64,000 nt of DNA from JAWKOK01 sp963848115 (GTDB lineage: Bacteria; Chloroflexota; Anaerolineae; Caldilineales; Caldilineaceae), in NCBI GenBank assembly GCA_963848115.1, contig CAWKCP010000009.1, forward strand, positions 1 to 64,000, read 5' to 3'. The translations under genes and the position numbers were made by a program. Position 1 is the stretch's first letter. Every line of letters starts with the position of its first letter. A model generated the notes under the pieces. It did no database searches, was not told the origin of the DNA, and worked only from the letters and a program-made list of their open reading frames with translations. Below are positions 1 to 9,564 of the stretch, piece after piece.

Positions 1-486
1 ACGCCAAGCTTGCGATAGATGCTCTTGATCTGCAAGCGGACGGTCAACACCGACACAACATTGCGGGCAGCAATCTCCTTCGGCGTGAGATGGGTCGTCA
101 ACTGTTGCATGATTTGCAGTTCCGGTGTGTCAGCGGTTCGAGCGGCTGAGTCGTCACGGACGCTGTTTAAAACCCATGCCCGGGCGTCAACGCCTGCTCT
201 GCCTGAGCCGGCGCCGAGGCCGGAAATGCGGACAGGATCCGCTCGACGAATGCATCCATTGTCTCAGCGTTTGCATCGCTGCGATCGCGTTGTCGCTGCA
301 GCAGAACGGCCATTGGCCGCCCAGTTGACAAACGGACGCACAAGCACGGCGCTCTGGGCCAGGAGCAGCGCTTGGATCAAGTTGGCGTCAGCACAATCGC
401 TGTCGCCCTGTGCATCACACACCAGGGCAAGCAGCACAAGCCCATCCATACGCGGCTAGATTGCGGTTCATCCTGCGCATCCGCTG
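1..486 (-). pseudogene. C-terminal remnant of MalT-like LuxR regulator
   Basis: This is the distal part of the regulator whose front half lies at 1674-3909; the IS at 487-1673 separates them. The last 120 bases before the window edge encode, on the minus strand, a LuxR-type helix-turn-helix (ELQIMQQL, then TPKEIAARNVVSVLTVR, then SIYRKLGV), which binds DNA in MalT/LuxR activators. Upstream, at about 270-449, is MalT-type TPR sequence (LVLLALVCDAQGD, ALLLAQSAVLVRPFV). The pieces sit in different frames: shifts are needed near 445, near 315 and near 125, and a TAA stop falls near 170. I infer a dead gene, although some shifts could be sequence errors. The end of the gene lies beyond position 1. 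Confidence 0.75.
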
Positions 487-1673
487 CTAGCTACCTGACA
501 CTTTTTCAGAAGTAGGGCAACAGCCGAATAGGGATGGGCTGTTGATTGGTCATCAGACGTTCAAGCATGTCATATCCGATGCGAAAGATGCTGAGATCGC
601 GGCGGTCAGAGCGGTCGACGAGATAGCGCAAGCCACGTTTGATGACGCTGGAACCGAAAGCGACCAGCCAAACGTAGGCCAAAGCGACCACCAGCGTGAG
701 ACGTGAGAGGCGCATAAAATGACGCAGACGAGTCGCTTCCAGGTCAAAGCCATGTTTTTTGAAGTCGCCGAACATCTCTTCGATCCACATGCGAATCGCA
801 TACGTGCGCAGCGTCTGCTTCGGATTATCCAGATTGGTTGTCAACAACCATGGCGTCTCTTCGCCCGGCTTCCAGTAGGCCAAGACATGGGTTGGAAAGC
901 TATGCTTCTGGGTAAATGAGACCGAGCCGAGCCAACAAGAGTCACCCTCTTCCTTGACCAGACTATCGAAACGAACCCAGGAGCGCAGTTCGGGATGAAA
1001 AACCAGCGTATCTCCCTTGTGGCGCAGGACATAGGACCACTTCCACTGGTCCAACTGGCGCATGACAGGCACCGCACCAAATTCACTGTCGCCGGCAACG
1101 ACCACTCTGGCTTCAGGCGGCATCAGCCTGCGCAAATAAGCCAACAGCGCACACTGTTTGGTGGCACTACTGTGCCCCCGACTGCCTTTCACCCAGGTCC
1201 AAGCCAGCGGAATCGCCCGCTTTCGATAGGCCACCGCAACCATCAACAATTGATGACCCGAACCCACCTTGGAACCATCCAACAACAAGCGCACTTCCCC
1301 GCCGGCAGCAACAATCGCCCCCAGAATCATGCACACAACCGGCTCATACCAGTCTCGGACTCGAATCTGGCCATTGTCCATCAGTCGACTCAACCGACGG
1401 GTTATACTTGTCTTCTGGGCATCACCAGGAATTTTGCTGGCAACATGGCTCAGATGCACCGACTTGCTCAACACGATCCCGACCAACAGCCATGCGAAGG
1501 ACCTTACCCTTGCTTTGTGTTCCGTCGGTCGCAGTTCAAAAATTCGCGCTTTCCATGTATCATGTAGGTCGAAGGCAGTCATCTTTCCCTCCTATGCTTG
1601 TTTGGTTTCCTCCTATTAGCATAGCAAGAAAGTGACTGCCTTTGCTCCTCAAAAAAAAGTGTCAGGTAGCTAG
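487..1673 (-). mobile_element. IS4-family insertion sequence with 9-bp target duplication
   Basis: The element is 1187 bp. Its ends are inverted repeats: CTAGCTACCTGACACTTTTT at 487-506 and its complement ending at 1673. The flanking 9-mer CATCCGCTG occurs at 478-486 and again at 1674-1682, a perfect target-site duplication. Because CTAG is palindromic, the duplication could be 10 bp with a slightly shorter end; 9-12 bp is normal for IS4-type elements. It carries one transposase gene on the minus strand. The intact ends, duplication and open reading frame suggest recent insertion. The target is the MalT-like regulator at 1-3909. Confidence 0.93.
506..1582 (-). CDS. IS4-family DDE transposase
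   Basis: The 358-residue transposase moves the surrounding IS by cut-and-paste. The DDE triad is visible: D102 in LLLDGSKV, D165 in VVAGDSEFG and E268. E268 sits in an exact IS4 signature Y-(2)-R-(3)-E-(6)-K (Y261, R264, E268, K275). An N-terminal helical region resembles the IS4 DNA-binding domain, and the end is basic and hydrophobic, as is usual. The stop codon lies inside the left terminal repeat. The frame is intact and no catalytic residue is missing, so it may be active. Confidence 0.95.
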   Translation of the reverse strand: MTAFDLHDTWKARIFELRPTEHKARVRSFAWLLVGIVLSKSVHLSHVASKIPGDAQKTSITRRLSRLMDNGQIRVRDWYEPVVCMILGAIVAAGGEVRLLLDGSKVGSGHQLLMVAVAYRKRAIPLAWTWVKGSRGHSSATKQCALLAYLRRLMPPEARVVVAGDSEFGAVPVMRQLDQWKWSYVLRHKGDTLVFHPELRSWVRFDSLVKEEGDSCWLGSVSFTQKHSFPTHVLAYWKPGEETPWLLTTNLDNPKQTLRTYAIRMWIEEMFGDFKKHGFDLEATRLRHFMRLSRLTLVVALAYVWLVAFGSSVIKRGLRYLVDRSDRRDLSIFRIGYDMLERLMTNQQPIPIRLLPYF

Positions 1674-3909
1674 CATCCGCTGTTCAAATTCGTCCAGGGC
1701 CGTGCGGGCGACGTGAAGCGCTTCCGGCGTCCTGTCCGCCAGAAGTAGTTTGATGGGCGTCAACTGGGGAAGGTAGAAGAACCAAATGGGGGGTCTGCGA
1801 TCAAAGTCGACGCCGATCCGCTTACGCTGTGCTGCGCCGACGTTGCCCCGTCGCAACGCCAGTTCTACGGTGAAGGCCTCGATCAATGCCAACGCAAAGG
1901 CATTGTCTGTATCCTGAAAGTACGTGACAAGTCCCTCGATGATAACGTTTGCTCGGGTGAAATCTCCCCGGCTATCGTGGATCAAGGTCAGGGCGAAAGC
2001 GCCCATGCTCATATGCGATTGCGCTGACCCTGCGCTGTCTTCGACCAGGCCGCGCAAGAACGGTTCGGCAGCGTTTAACTCGTGGCGCAGATAGTGAGTC
2101 ACACCCAGAAAGTGCCTGGCAATGCACAAAGATTCAGCTAGATGGCGCTCTTCAGCGATCTGTTTGACCCGTTCAGCCCATGCTTGAGTCGTCGTCAGAT
2201 CGCCCTGCATGAAAGAGACCAGGCAAAGGTAGATCATCAACTTGGTCCGAATGGATTGCGTCCACTGCGAACTGTTGATGGTCTCTTCGAGAAATCGGCA
2301 GCCATCAGCATATTGACCGCTCATCTGCATGTCTGCAGCAATCGCTCCGCAGGCGATGGCGCGCAGCAATAGTGCATCTGACGGCAACAGATGCAGCGCT
2401 CGCTGAGCGCTGGTCGTGAGCGCTCCAGTGTTACCATTGACGAGCGCCACAGAAGCGGCGATAACCGACGCCTCACCCAGCACAGCGTTGAAAGCAGGGG
2501 ATTCCGGCGGTAGGTTTGCCAACAACGCTTCAGCTCTTTGAGCTGAAATGACCATCTCCTGGTATTGACCCGTATGCATGGTCAATACAGCGGTCGTGCT
2601 CATCAGCATCGCACGACTCTCCCGTGTTTCGTCCGGAAAATGGCGGAGCCAGTGTTCGAGCCTGGGCCACTGTTCGGAGTTCATCAGGGCGTAGCGATAC
2701 TGTTGTACAATTTGCTCGGCTGCAACGTGATCTCCACCCGATATCAAGTACCGGATCGCCTCGTCTGGGAAGTCTTCGTCGGGCAAACCAGGCGCCGGCA
2801 CGGCGGTGAAACGCAGCGATCTCATCGTCATTGTAGCGTTTCCGCCCCCAGGTCCGCAGCAAATCGCGGAAAAGATGATGCAGCCGAAACCAATGGTTCT
2901 CGCTGTCCAGCGGAATGACAAAGAGATTGTCATCCTGGAGCCGCTGAATAAACGCTTCACCTGTCAGGTCAGCCGGAGCCGCGGCAGAGTCTGGTTGGCA
3001 GACCGCTGTACAGAGTTCAGGACAGAAACGATCCAGCCAGGCAATGGTCAACAGCCATTCCCTCAAGATCGGATCTAAACGGTTCATCACTTCCGCCAGC
3101 AGATATTCCTGCAGATGTTGGCTATCGACAGGGCCATCATCAGGATACACGTCGTCTTGATCGCGCTGACGCAGCGCGATTGCCGCAAGGTTCAGTGCCG
3201 TCACCCACCCTTCGGTGCGTTCCGTCCATGCGGCGGCAGTTGCGCTATCGATTTCACGATTGAGCAATTTGGTCAAGAGGCTGGCCGTGTCCGCGCTGGA
3301 GAAACGCAGATCCCCGGTGCGGATCTCGGTGATCTGGCGATAGGCTCGCAGAGACGGAAGCGGTAGAGGTGGATCGCGTCGGCTGATCAGCACCAGGTGT
3401 ACCTTTGATGATGGATGGCGGAGCAATTCGGCAAGGATATGGTAGACGTCCTGTGACCGGATGACTTGCAGGTCATCCAAGACGAGAAGTATCCGGCGGG
3501 GAATCCCCTCCAGATCGTTGAGCAAGGCGCGGGCGACGGTCGAAGGCAGGGGGAAGACTGACGTCTCCAGGAAAGTCTGTACATGCAGCGAGATGTCAGG
3601 GAAGGCGGACTCTATCGCAGCCACCACGTAGGCAACAAAAGTGCGGGGATCGTCATCCTCCTCATCCAACGAAACCCAGCAACCGGGCGTCTCGCTGGCG
3701 TCGAGCCACATGCTGGCCAGCGTGCTCTTGCCATATCCGGTCGGCGCAGAAATCAATGTCAGCGCCCGGTGCAGATTATTCTCCAGACGCACAATGAGAT
3801 CCGTACACGGTTCCAGATCCGCGGAAACAGGAGGTCGATAGAGCTTAGTGGTCAGAATCGCAGGCATAGTGGCCGGAGAGGCACTCACCTGGTCAATTCG
3901 GTCTGTCAT
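1674..3909 (-). pseudogene. MalT-like LuxR transcriptional activator, N-terminal part, disrupted
   Basis: This is the front of an ATP-dependent STAND-type activator. After a short leader comes LTTKLYRPP, typical of MalT relatives, then a Walker A (APTGYGKST) about 60 residues in, a Walker B-like stretch (RILLVLDDLQVI), an arginine-rich sensor segment and winged-helix sequence ending HRRAGAWFA. Near 2785 the frame shifts by one base; deleting one C restores AWFAREDFPDEAIRYL, and the TPR region continues (EQIVQQYRYAL, LGVTHYLRHELNAA) to 1674. There the IS cuts the gene before the DNA-binding domain. The regulator is therefore almost certainly inactive. Its ligand is unknown; it faces away from the methyltransferase gene and may have controlled genes beyond the left edge. 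Confidence 0.85.
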
Positions 3910-4128
3910 GGGTGTCTCGCACTACTGCTTCGTACACTACTGGCTCGGCATACTTGTATAGTCCAGCAAAGTTACGCGGCGACTTCAATCTTGTATGGAC
4001 AGCGTCATTATATGGTGGCGGTGTGGCTCGAGCAAACGTCCACGAACCGGGTCGTCATCCGGGGCCGGTGGTGAATGAAGGAGAGCCTGAAAAACTCAAT
4101 CTGAATCGACAACGCGGCTGCTTTGGTT

Positions 4129-4701
4129 TTACTTGTCTTCAGTCTTGCGCATGACGACGAAAAACGAATCCCCCTCGCCCATCTCATCATAGATTTGGAA
4201 ATCCACGAGTTCATATTCGTCGCCGATAAGGTCGCGTAACGTCCCTTCGGTGTAGTAGGTATTGAGCAGTCCGTGGAAGACGTCTTCACCCTCACCGATC
4301 CAGAGTGAGTGCAAGAGAATGCCACCCGCATTGAGCACAGTCGCTTGGTTGGCTAGAGAAGCCCGGAGTTCATCTCTGGTCAGATGCTGGAGCACCTTGT
4401 TCGAGTAGATGCAGTCGAAATGCCGGTCGATGTCCATTGTCACAGCGTCAAGCTGTACCAGATCGGCCTCTGCATCCAATTCACGGTAGCGTTCGACAAA
4501 GAGTGCCGAGCTGTCCGAGCCGGTCACCTGATAATGCTCGCTCAGCAGAGCGAAATCCTTGCCCGGCCCCATGCCCAGTTCAAGCACCGTCGAACCGGAC
4601 GGCAGGTAGGTCGCTAACACCTCAATCAGAGCACGTCCATCGTACCCCTCAGCCATCTCCAGGTAGTTTTCGACATTCTTCGCGTCATGGTAGTAGCTCA
4701 T
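4129..4701 (-). CDS. Class I SAM-dependent methyltransferase
   Basis: The 190-residue protein has the Rossmann methyltransferase core. Motif I is VLELGMGPGKD at about residues 40-50, an acidic strand-2 position follows (VTGSDSSALFV), motif II/III reads FDCIYSNKVLQHL, and the end resembles FFVVMRK. It would transfer a methyl group from S-adenosylmethionine to a small molecule, but the acceptor cannot be told. It lies 39 bp downstream of the AraC-type regulator on the same strand, so they may share a transcript. The length fits a minimal cytosolic enzyme without extra domains. Confidence 0.85.
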   Translation of the reverse strand: MSYYHDAKNVENYLEMAEGYDGRALIEVLATYLPSGSTVLELGMGPGKDFALLSEHYQVTGSDSSALFVERYRELDAEADLVQLDAVTMDIDRHFDCIYSNKVLQHLTRDELRASLANQATVLNAGGILLHSLWIGEGEDVFHGLLNTYYTEGTLRDLIGDEYELVDFQIYDEMGEGDSFFVVMRKTEDK

Positions 4702-4740
4702 TGATAACCCTTTCCATTTCGATCCTGCATCTGCTCCATT

Positions 4741-5809
4741 TTAGACCGGCTGGGCAGGCCCGGCAGGTGATGCGCTGCTCTCTTTAACACACGCTCTGCG
4801 AAATGCCGTCGGCGTGCATCCCGCATACTTGCGGAAGGCAGTCGCGAAGTATTGACTTGAACTGAAGCCGGACGCGTAGGCAATATCCGTGATCGTCAGA
4901 CCGGCATCGGCGGCCAGCATCCCTTCTGCTGCGTGTACGCGGCAGGCGGTCAAGAATTCAATCGGCGTCATATTGGTGATCTGCTTGCAGTAACTCGAAA
5001 ACTGACTGCGCGACAGGCCACATTCGCCGGCTATCCTGTCCAATGTCCACTGGATTCCCAGGTGCTTGGGCAACTCGTCCAGGAACATCTCCACCATACG
5101 CCGCGTCGTGGAGAGATGTTCATCCAATGGAATCCGCTGGCCTTCCAGCATTTCCATCAGGGATACAATCAGTTCATTGAGTGCCAGCGTCAGTCTGGTC
5201 TGACTCTCTGCCGGCTCACCTCACCTCCAGCAGTTCATCCAGCCTGGCGAATGCACGTGCAACCTCTGCATCAGCCTGCCAGACCGGCTGTTCGTTGTGT
5301 CGCAGCAGGTCGGTTAGTTGCTGCAATTCCTTGGCCGTACATAGCAGCCAATCCGGCCAACGCCATGGTTGGTTGGGCCGGCGTACATCAACGTCGATGA
5401 TCACCCAGATCAGGCGGCTGGCCCCGATGTTGGGATTGCCGACCCGGTGAAATTGCCAGGGCCGGGTGACGGTCAGATCACCTTTTCGTAACAACCAACT
5501 CCGACCGTCTACCTCAAAGGCCGTTTTTCCGCGTGCCACATAGGTGAATTCGATTCCCTCGTTGCAGTGCAGATCCAGCCCCCAGTGTTGAGGTCGGGTC
5601 GCATCCCACACCCCGATGGAACGCAGTTGAGGCAACATGTTGCGTGGCAACGCCACACCCGGATAATTGCCCCGTGCCCAGCCACGCAGGTAGAGATCGC
5701 CTCGTTGCTCCGCGGCCTTCAACGGCTCGCACGAGTCAGCGTAGTAGGTTTTCTCTTTGTCCTGGAAGACGACTGGCCTGGCCATGGTTCCCCTAACCGA
5801 AGTGTTCAA
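4741..5809 (-). pseudogene. AraC-family regulator with cupin sensor, one frameshift
   Basis: The N-terminal 200 residues carry an AraC-type cupin sugar-binding domain (EFTYVARGKTAFEVDGRSW, TVTRPWQFHRVGNP). The C-terminal 100 carry two helix-turn-helix motifs (LDRIAGECGLSRSQFSSYCK and LTITDIAYASGFSSSQYFA), followed by the family ending FRKYAGCTPTAFRR. The two halves are in different frames, joined near 5216-5222; removing one base gives LLEV directly followed by the coiled linker. The whole would be about 355 residues. The start may be ATG 5785 rather than 5809, since an AGGGG Shine-Dalgarno precedes 5785. It is divergent from the isomerase at 5920 with 110 bp between, so that gene is its likely target. 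It may be a true break or a sequence error. Confidence 0.8.
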
Positions 5810-5919
5810 TATTTACCACTATGAAATCGTGGAAGACTGTCGAGTGCATGTCGAGTATAGTAGAAAACACCGCTCTGGCACAACCTCATTGTATGGATCT
5901 GTATCGAAAGGAGAGCACC

Positions 5920-6762
5920 ATGAAGGTAGGATGTTTTGCACTCGTTGATCCGTTCTCACTGATGGATCATCAGTTGGAGCGGGTTGCCGGCCTTGGCTTC
6001 AAGTATGCCGACGTCACCGACAACCATCCCGGCGGGCTGCTGGGCAACGAGTTTGGCTTCACCGGCGCCGTCAGTCTTGATTCGAACCCCCGTGATGTCA
6101 AGGCCATGTTCGACAAACATGGGCTGACCATCACCAGCGTCTGTGCACACGCAAATCTTCTGGACGCCACCTCGCCGGCTGTCTACAGCACCGTCGAGAT
6201 CCTCAAGGCCGTGCGGCTGGCCGCGGGCATGGGCGTGACCGATGTCATCACCACCGAGGGCGACCCCAAGACCGACTGGGGACACAACCTGTCCGATGCT
6301 GAACGCGTCTTCATTGTCGCTGAAAAGCTGGCCGAGCCGGTACGCCTGGCTGAGGCCATGGGCGTCCGCATCCTGCTGGAACCCCACGGCATCCTCACCG
6401 ATTCCATCGACGGCATCCAGGCCATCTTGGACAAGCTGGGCAACCCGTCCAATTTGGGCGTCAACATGGATACGGGCAATTCCTGGCTGGGCGGAACCGA
6501 TCCGGTCGAAATGGCCAAGGCCTTCAAGGAGATCATCTGGCACGTGCACTGGAAGGATCTGCCGGCCGATTGGGAGGAACTGCGCGGGACAATGTACGGC
6601 TGTGGCTTCGGCCCCATTGCGTTGGGCGAAGGCGTCATCGACGTGGCCGGCGTCTATGAGGTGCTCAAGGACGGCAATGCCGAGTATAGCACCCTGGAGG
6701 TGGGCGGCGATGAAAACATGCTCAAGAGCTACGATTATTTGAAGGCGCTGGGCGCTGAATAA
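5920..6762 (+). CDS. Sugar phosphate isomerase/epimerase (xylose isomerase-like TIM barrel)
   Basis: The 280-residue protein belongs to the AP-endonuclease-2/xylose isomerase-like superfamily, which isomerises or epimerises sugars using a divalent metal. The putative metal ligands are E in RILLEPHG, D in NMDTGNS, H in WHVHWKD and E in LEVGG. ATG 5920 was chosen because AAAGGAGAG lies just upstream and the protein then begins MKVGCFALVDPF like its relatives; the frame is open upstream to 5821 but without a better site. It is divergent from the AraC regulator. It shares the fold and N-terminal MKVG with the isomerase at 19172, but the two are not close copies. The substrate is unknown. Confidence 0.85.
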   Translation: MKVGCFALVDPFSLMDHQLERVAGLGFKYADVTDNHPGGLLGNEFGFTGAVSLDSNPRDVKAMFDKHGLTITSVCAHANLLDATSPAVYSTVEILKAVRLAAGMGVTDVITTEGDPKTDWGHNLSDAERVFIVAEKLAEPVRLAEAMGVRILLEPHGILTDSIDGIQAILDKLGNPSNLGVNMDTGNSWLGGTDPVEMAKAFKEIIWHVHWKDLPADWEELRGTMYGCGFGPIALGEGVIDVAGVYEVLKDGNAEYSTLEVGGDENMLKSYDYLKALGAE

Positions 6763-6778
6763 TTCAATGTTGCGAAGG

Positions 6779-7018
6779 GTAGGGGCAGGGCTTGTCCCCA
6801 TACGCATCAAGCTAAACGCTGCGTCTCGCGTTGCTGTCGGTTTCGGCAGGGATGAATCCCGCCGCTAACAGCGAAAAGCCGCCTCAGCGGCTGAGCTCTA
6901 GCGCCTGAGGGCGCTTTTCGCTGTTAGCAGCCGGCTTCAGCCGTTGCTGCACGTCAGTTTGAACCGGTGGCGGGTTTAACATAATCCTCAGCTTGATGTA
7001 CATGGGCCCTGCCCCTAC
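6779..7018. repeat. 240-bp inverted-repeat element (GTAGGGGCAGGGC ends)
   Basis: The ends GTAGGGGCAGGGC (6779-6791) and its complement (7006-7018) are perfect 13-bp inverted repeats, followed inward by CATCAAGCT on the left and its complement on the right. A second inverted repeat nests inside: 15-bp arms at 6865-6879 and 6913-6927 (CTAACAGCGAAAAGC) extended by an imperfect GC-rich stem. There is no open frame inside. It resembles a MITE or palindromic intergenic element. The stop codon of the gene at 7015-8965 lies within its right end. Confidence 0.7.
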
Positions 7019-8965
7019 GATACGGCGTACGTCGGTTGATTGACGTGACATGCCATGGCCAGATCCAGCGTGATCTCCGCGGCCGGCGTCAGAACCACCG
7101 TCAGGAGACGATCGTTGACAGGAGTCGTCACTGACTCCGTTTCCAACTCCGGCACAGCGTAGGTCTTGTTTGACCCCGGATAGTCGCTGACCCGGACTTC
7201 GTAGCGCGCCGAGACAAACTGGTGCTCGCCAAAGCCTCCGGCTTGGATGAGCACTGTCCGCGTATGCAAAACACTGAGGTTCACCAGACTCACGACCGTC
7301 CGATCCGCCTCCAACGTCGAGACCAGGGCCGCCACGTCTTCGGGCAAACCCGGTCGAATGGACGCTCGGTCCTCTCCGTTTCCCAGATCAAAATAGCGCA
7401 GACGACAATGAAGCAACCCGCCGTTGTAGACGATCTGCGGTCCGCCCAGCGTCAACTGGACCAGGGCCTCGGTGACGACTGGATTGTGCTCCTGCCAGTG
7501 GTGGATGTAGACCTGGCAGAGGTCGGCATCGTCCTGAGCGATGAGCGCCAGACGCCGACAGACATTGGCGTAGGCCGCTTGCAGCATCTCTTCGGGGTAG
7601 GTCGGGTTGTCGCCGGCCAGGAAACGGAGCCAGGGCTGGTCATGGCCACCCTCTTCCTTATTGCGGAAGGTCTTGACCTGGCACCAGTCGTAAGTCTCGA
7701 CGGCCCGCAGGTCTTCGATCCGCGCCCAATCAGCCGGGTCCATGGACTGGTTCCAGATGGCCGTCGGATAGACGGCAGAGAGCGGCTGGTAGTCGAACCA
7801 GCCGGGTTCATCACCATCGATCCGGTCGGCGTAGCGATAGGGCACGACAAATACGTCTTGGCTTTCATCGCCCAACTGCTCCAGCCAATGGTGCCGCAGG
7901 CTCATCTCGGTTGCTTTGGGATCGCGCATCTCGCCCATGGCCCAGATGATGTCATACTGGCTGCGCGGCAGGTCGAGATAGCCGGCGTCACCGGTGACCA
8001 AAAGAGCGTTTGCCCCGGCTACAGTCGCGGCCATGCCGATGTTGTAGTAACCGTGCGGCCATGACCAGCCGTAGAGTCCTCCGTACCACTTGCCGTCCAA
8101 ATATTCGCCGACCTGGCCAGAGAGACCCACATTGTCGGGCAGAAGACCGCCATTGTCCTTGGCACGCGCCACCCAGGCATCCACATACTCGACAATCCAG
8201 ATCCCGATATTTACCCTCGCCGGTGAGCAGATAGGCATTGGCGACCAGACTGGTCACGATCAGATTGCCCGCCACATCGCCTCTGCCCATGCGCTCGTTC
8301 ATGGCCTGGCCCATACGACGAGCCTTGGCCGGATCTTCAAGGTCATCGTAGTGGTCGATGCCGGGCAGATCGTTGAAGGGCAGCCCGTAGACACGCATGC
8401 CCGGTCCCCAGTTGTAGCTCGGCTGCGGCTGGTCGCTGTAGCCCCAGCGCGGGCCGCCGCTGCCGTTGTGCGCAGCGCGGATCAGCTTGTGCTCCGGATC
8501 GTAGTTGGGCGCGTCCGGGTCCTCGTTGAGGTAGAAGCCGGCAAAACGTTCGGCCCGCTCAATATTGGTCGGGTTGGTCGGATCGGCCAGACAGAGGAAA
8601 TAGAAGGCGATGTAGCTCTCGCCCTGATGAAACTGGTCGTAGCCCAGTTCATACTCCTTGTGCAGCATGCCGGCCCGCGTGAGCTGGCGCGTGATGCCGT
8701 CCCAGATGCGCCGGCCCTGCTCCAGCAAGTGCTCGCCCCCTCCAAGCAGATAGGCCAGCGGCCAGTTGTATACGCTCTCATAGAAATCGTCGGCGCCGTC
8801 ACGCGAGCCGGTCCCACCCTCACGCCAGATCAGTTCGCCTTCATCGGTCACGTATCGATCCAGAAATGGTTGAACCGATTCGTTCATCGCGTCGAAAAGC
8901 CGTCGCTCGAGCAATGCCCAGGCCGGCGGCTGAGTGCATGGGACGGTAGCGGTGATGGTGATCAT
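7015..8965 (-). pseudogene. Predicted (alpha/alpha)-toroid protein, sulfatase-associated, one frameshift
   Basis: The product is about 649 residues once a one-base shift near 8200 is repaired (YRD joined to WIVEYVDAW). It is clearly paralogous to the intact gene at 37993-39798: shared blocks include NWPLAYLLGG, YDQFHQGES, SGQVGEYLDGKW, WPHGYYN, EALVQLT, GGPQIVYNGGLLH and RPGLPEDV. No signal peptide is seen. The helix-rich first 450 residues with Trp/Tyr/Asp-Gly motifs, followed by a beta-rich tail, resemble six-hairpin toroid glycosidases or lyases, but I do not recognise the family. It is divergent from a sulfatase, as its paralog is paired with one, which suggests a role in processing a sulfated glycan (inference). 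Confidence 0.6.
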
Positions 8966-9064
8966 GTGACACTATCCTCGTGGCAAGATTGAGAACTGCG
9001 GTTTGAGAGCAGGTTTCGTAGAAGCAACAATACATGTCATTCGTTCACGAAGTGGGCGCAAAGC

Positions 9065-9121
9065 GCCAACGGAGTGAGGAATCTTGAGATCGGTGGCGTC
9101 AAGATTTCTCACTCCGTTGGC
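9065..9121. repeat. Imperfect hairpin in a 600-bp intergenic gap
   Basis: Arms of 23 bp at 9065-9087 (GCCAACGGAGTGAGGAATCTTGA) and 9099-9121 pair with one mismatch. TGTCATTCG upstream and CGAATGACA downstream add an outer pairing. The pattern recalls the common GAGGAATCTTGA-type dispersed hairpins of environmental genomes. The rest of the gap 8966-9564 holds only the degenerate short-word repeats at 9388-9497; I see no gene there. Confidence 0.6.
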
Positions 9122-9387
9122 GAATGACAAAGAGTCTCTTTGATCCAAAGATCGTATTTCCAATCCGTAAGCTTCAAATTGCTCTCAGTCTATCACTGGT
9201 TCGTATTATGGGTCGAGCGGGCTGCAGACCTACGCCTATCGAGCGTCCGCGCCTCTCTATCTCGACCGTCTGATTAGACAAAAGGACCCAGGGCCTCCAT
9301 AATTCACTCGTCCGACTCACACGGATTCCGTCTCAAAAAGATGATTCGTGAAAATCTCTGAGTCAGCTACAGAAGCGAAAATTTGCC

Positions 9388-9497
9388 ACAGATAGCCACG
9401 GATAACGACCCGATAGTCACACACAGTTTGATGTCCAGAGTAGTCCACGTACTATCTGTGTCCTATCCTTATCCATCTGTGTGAATCTGTGGCGAAA
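9388..9497. repeat. Degenerate CACAGAT/CACGGAT word repeats
   Basis: TTTGCCACAGATAGCCACGG is followed about 70 bases on by the complementary-sense series ATCTGTGTCC, ATCCATCTGTGTG and AATCTGTGGC. Together they make a loose inverted arrangement of words built on ATCTGTG. The same words recur at 30050-30265 and 37846-37905. They are non-coding, lie upstream of the sulfatase gene and have unknown function. Confidence 0.5.
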
Positions 9498-9564
9498 AAG
9501 GTTCTTTTCAGTGGACTCTTCTGTGCCATCAGTACCCTAACCTTCACCATTTGAGAGTTCAACC

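Noticed and set aside
487..490. CTAG as a 4-bp target duplication of the IS
   Set aside because: CTAG is palindromic and belongs to the inverted repeats; the flanking CATCCGCTG is the longer and more plausible duplication.
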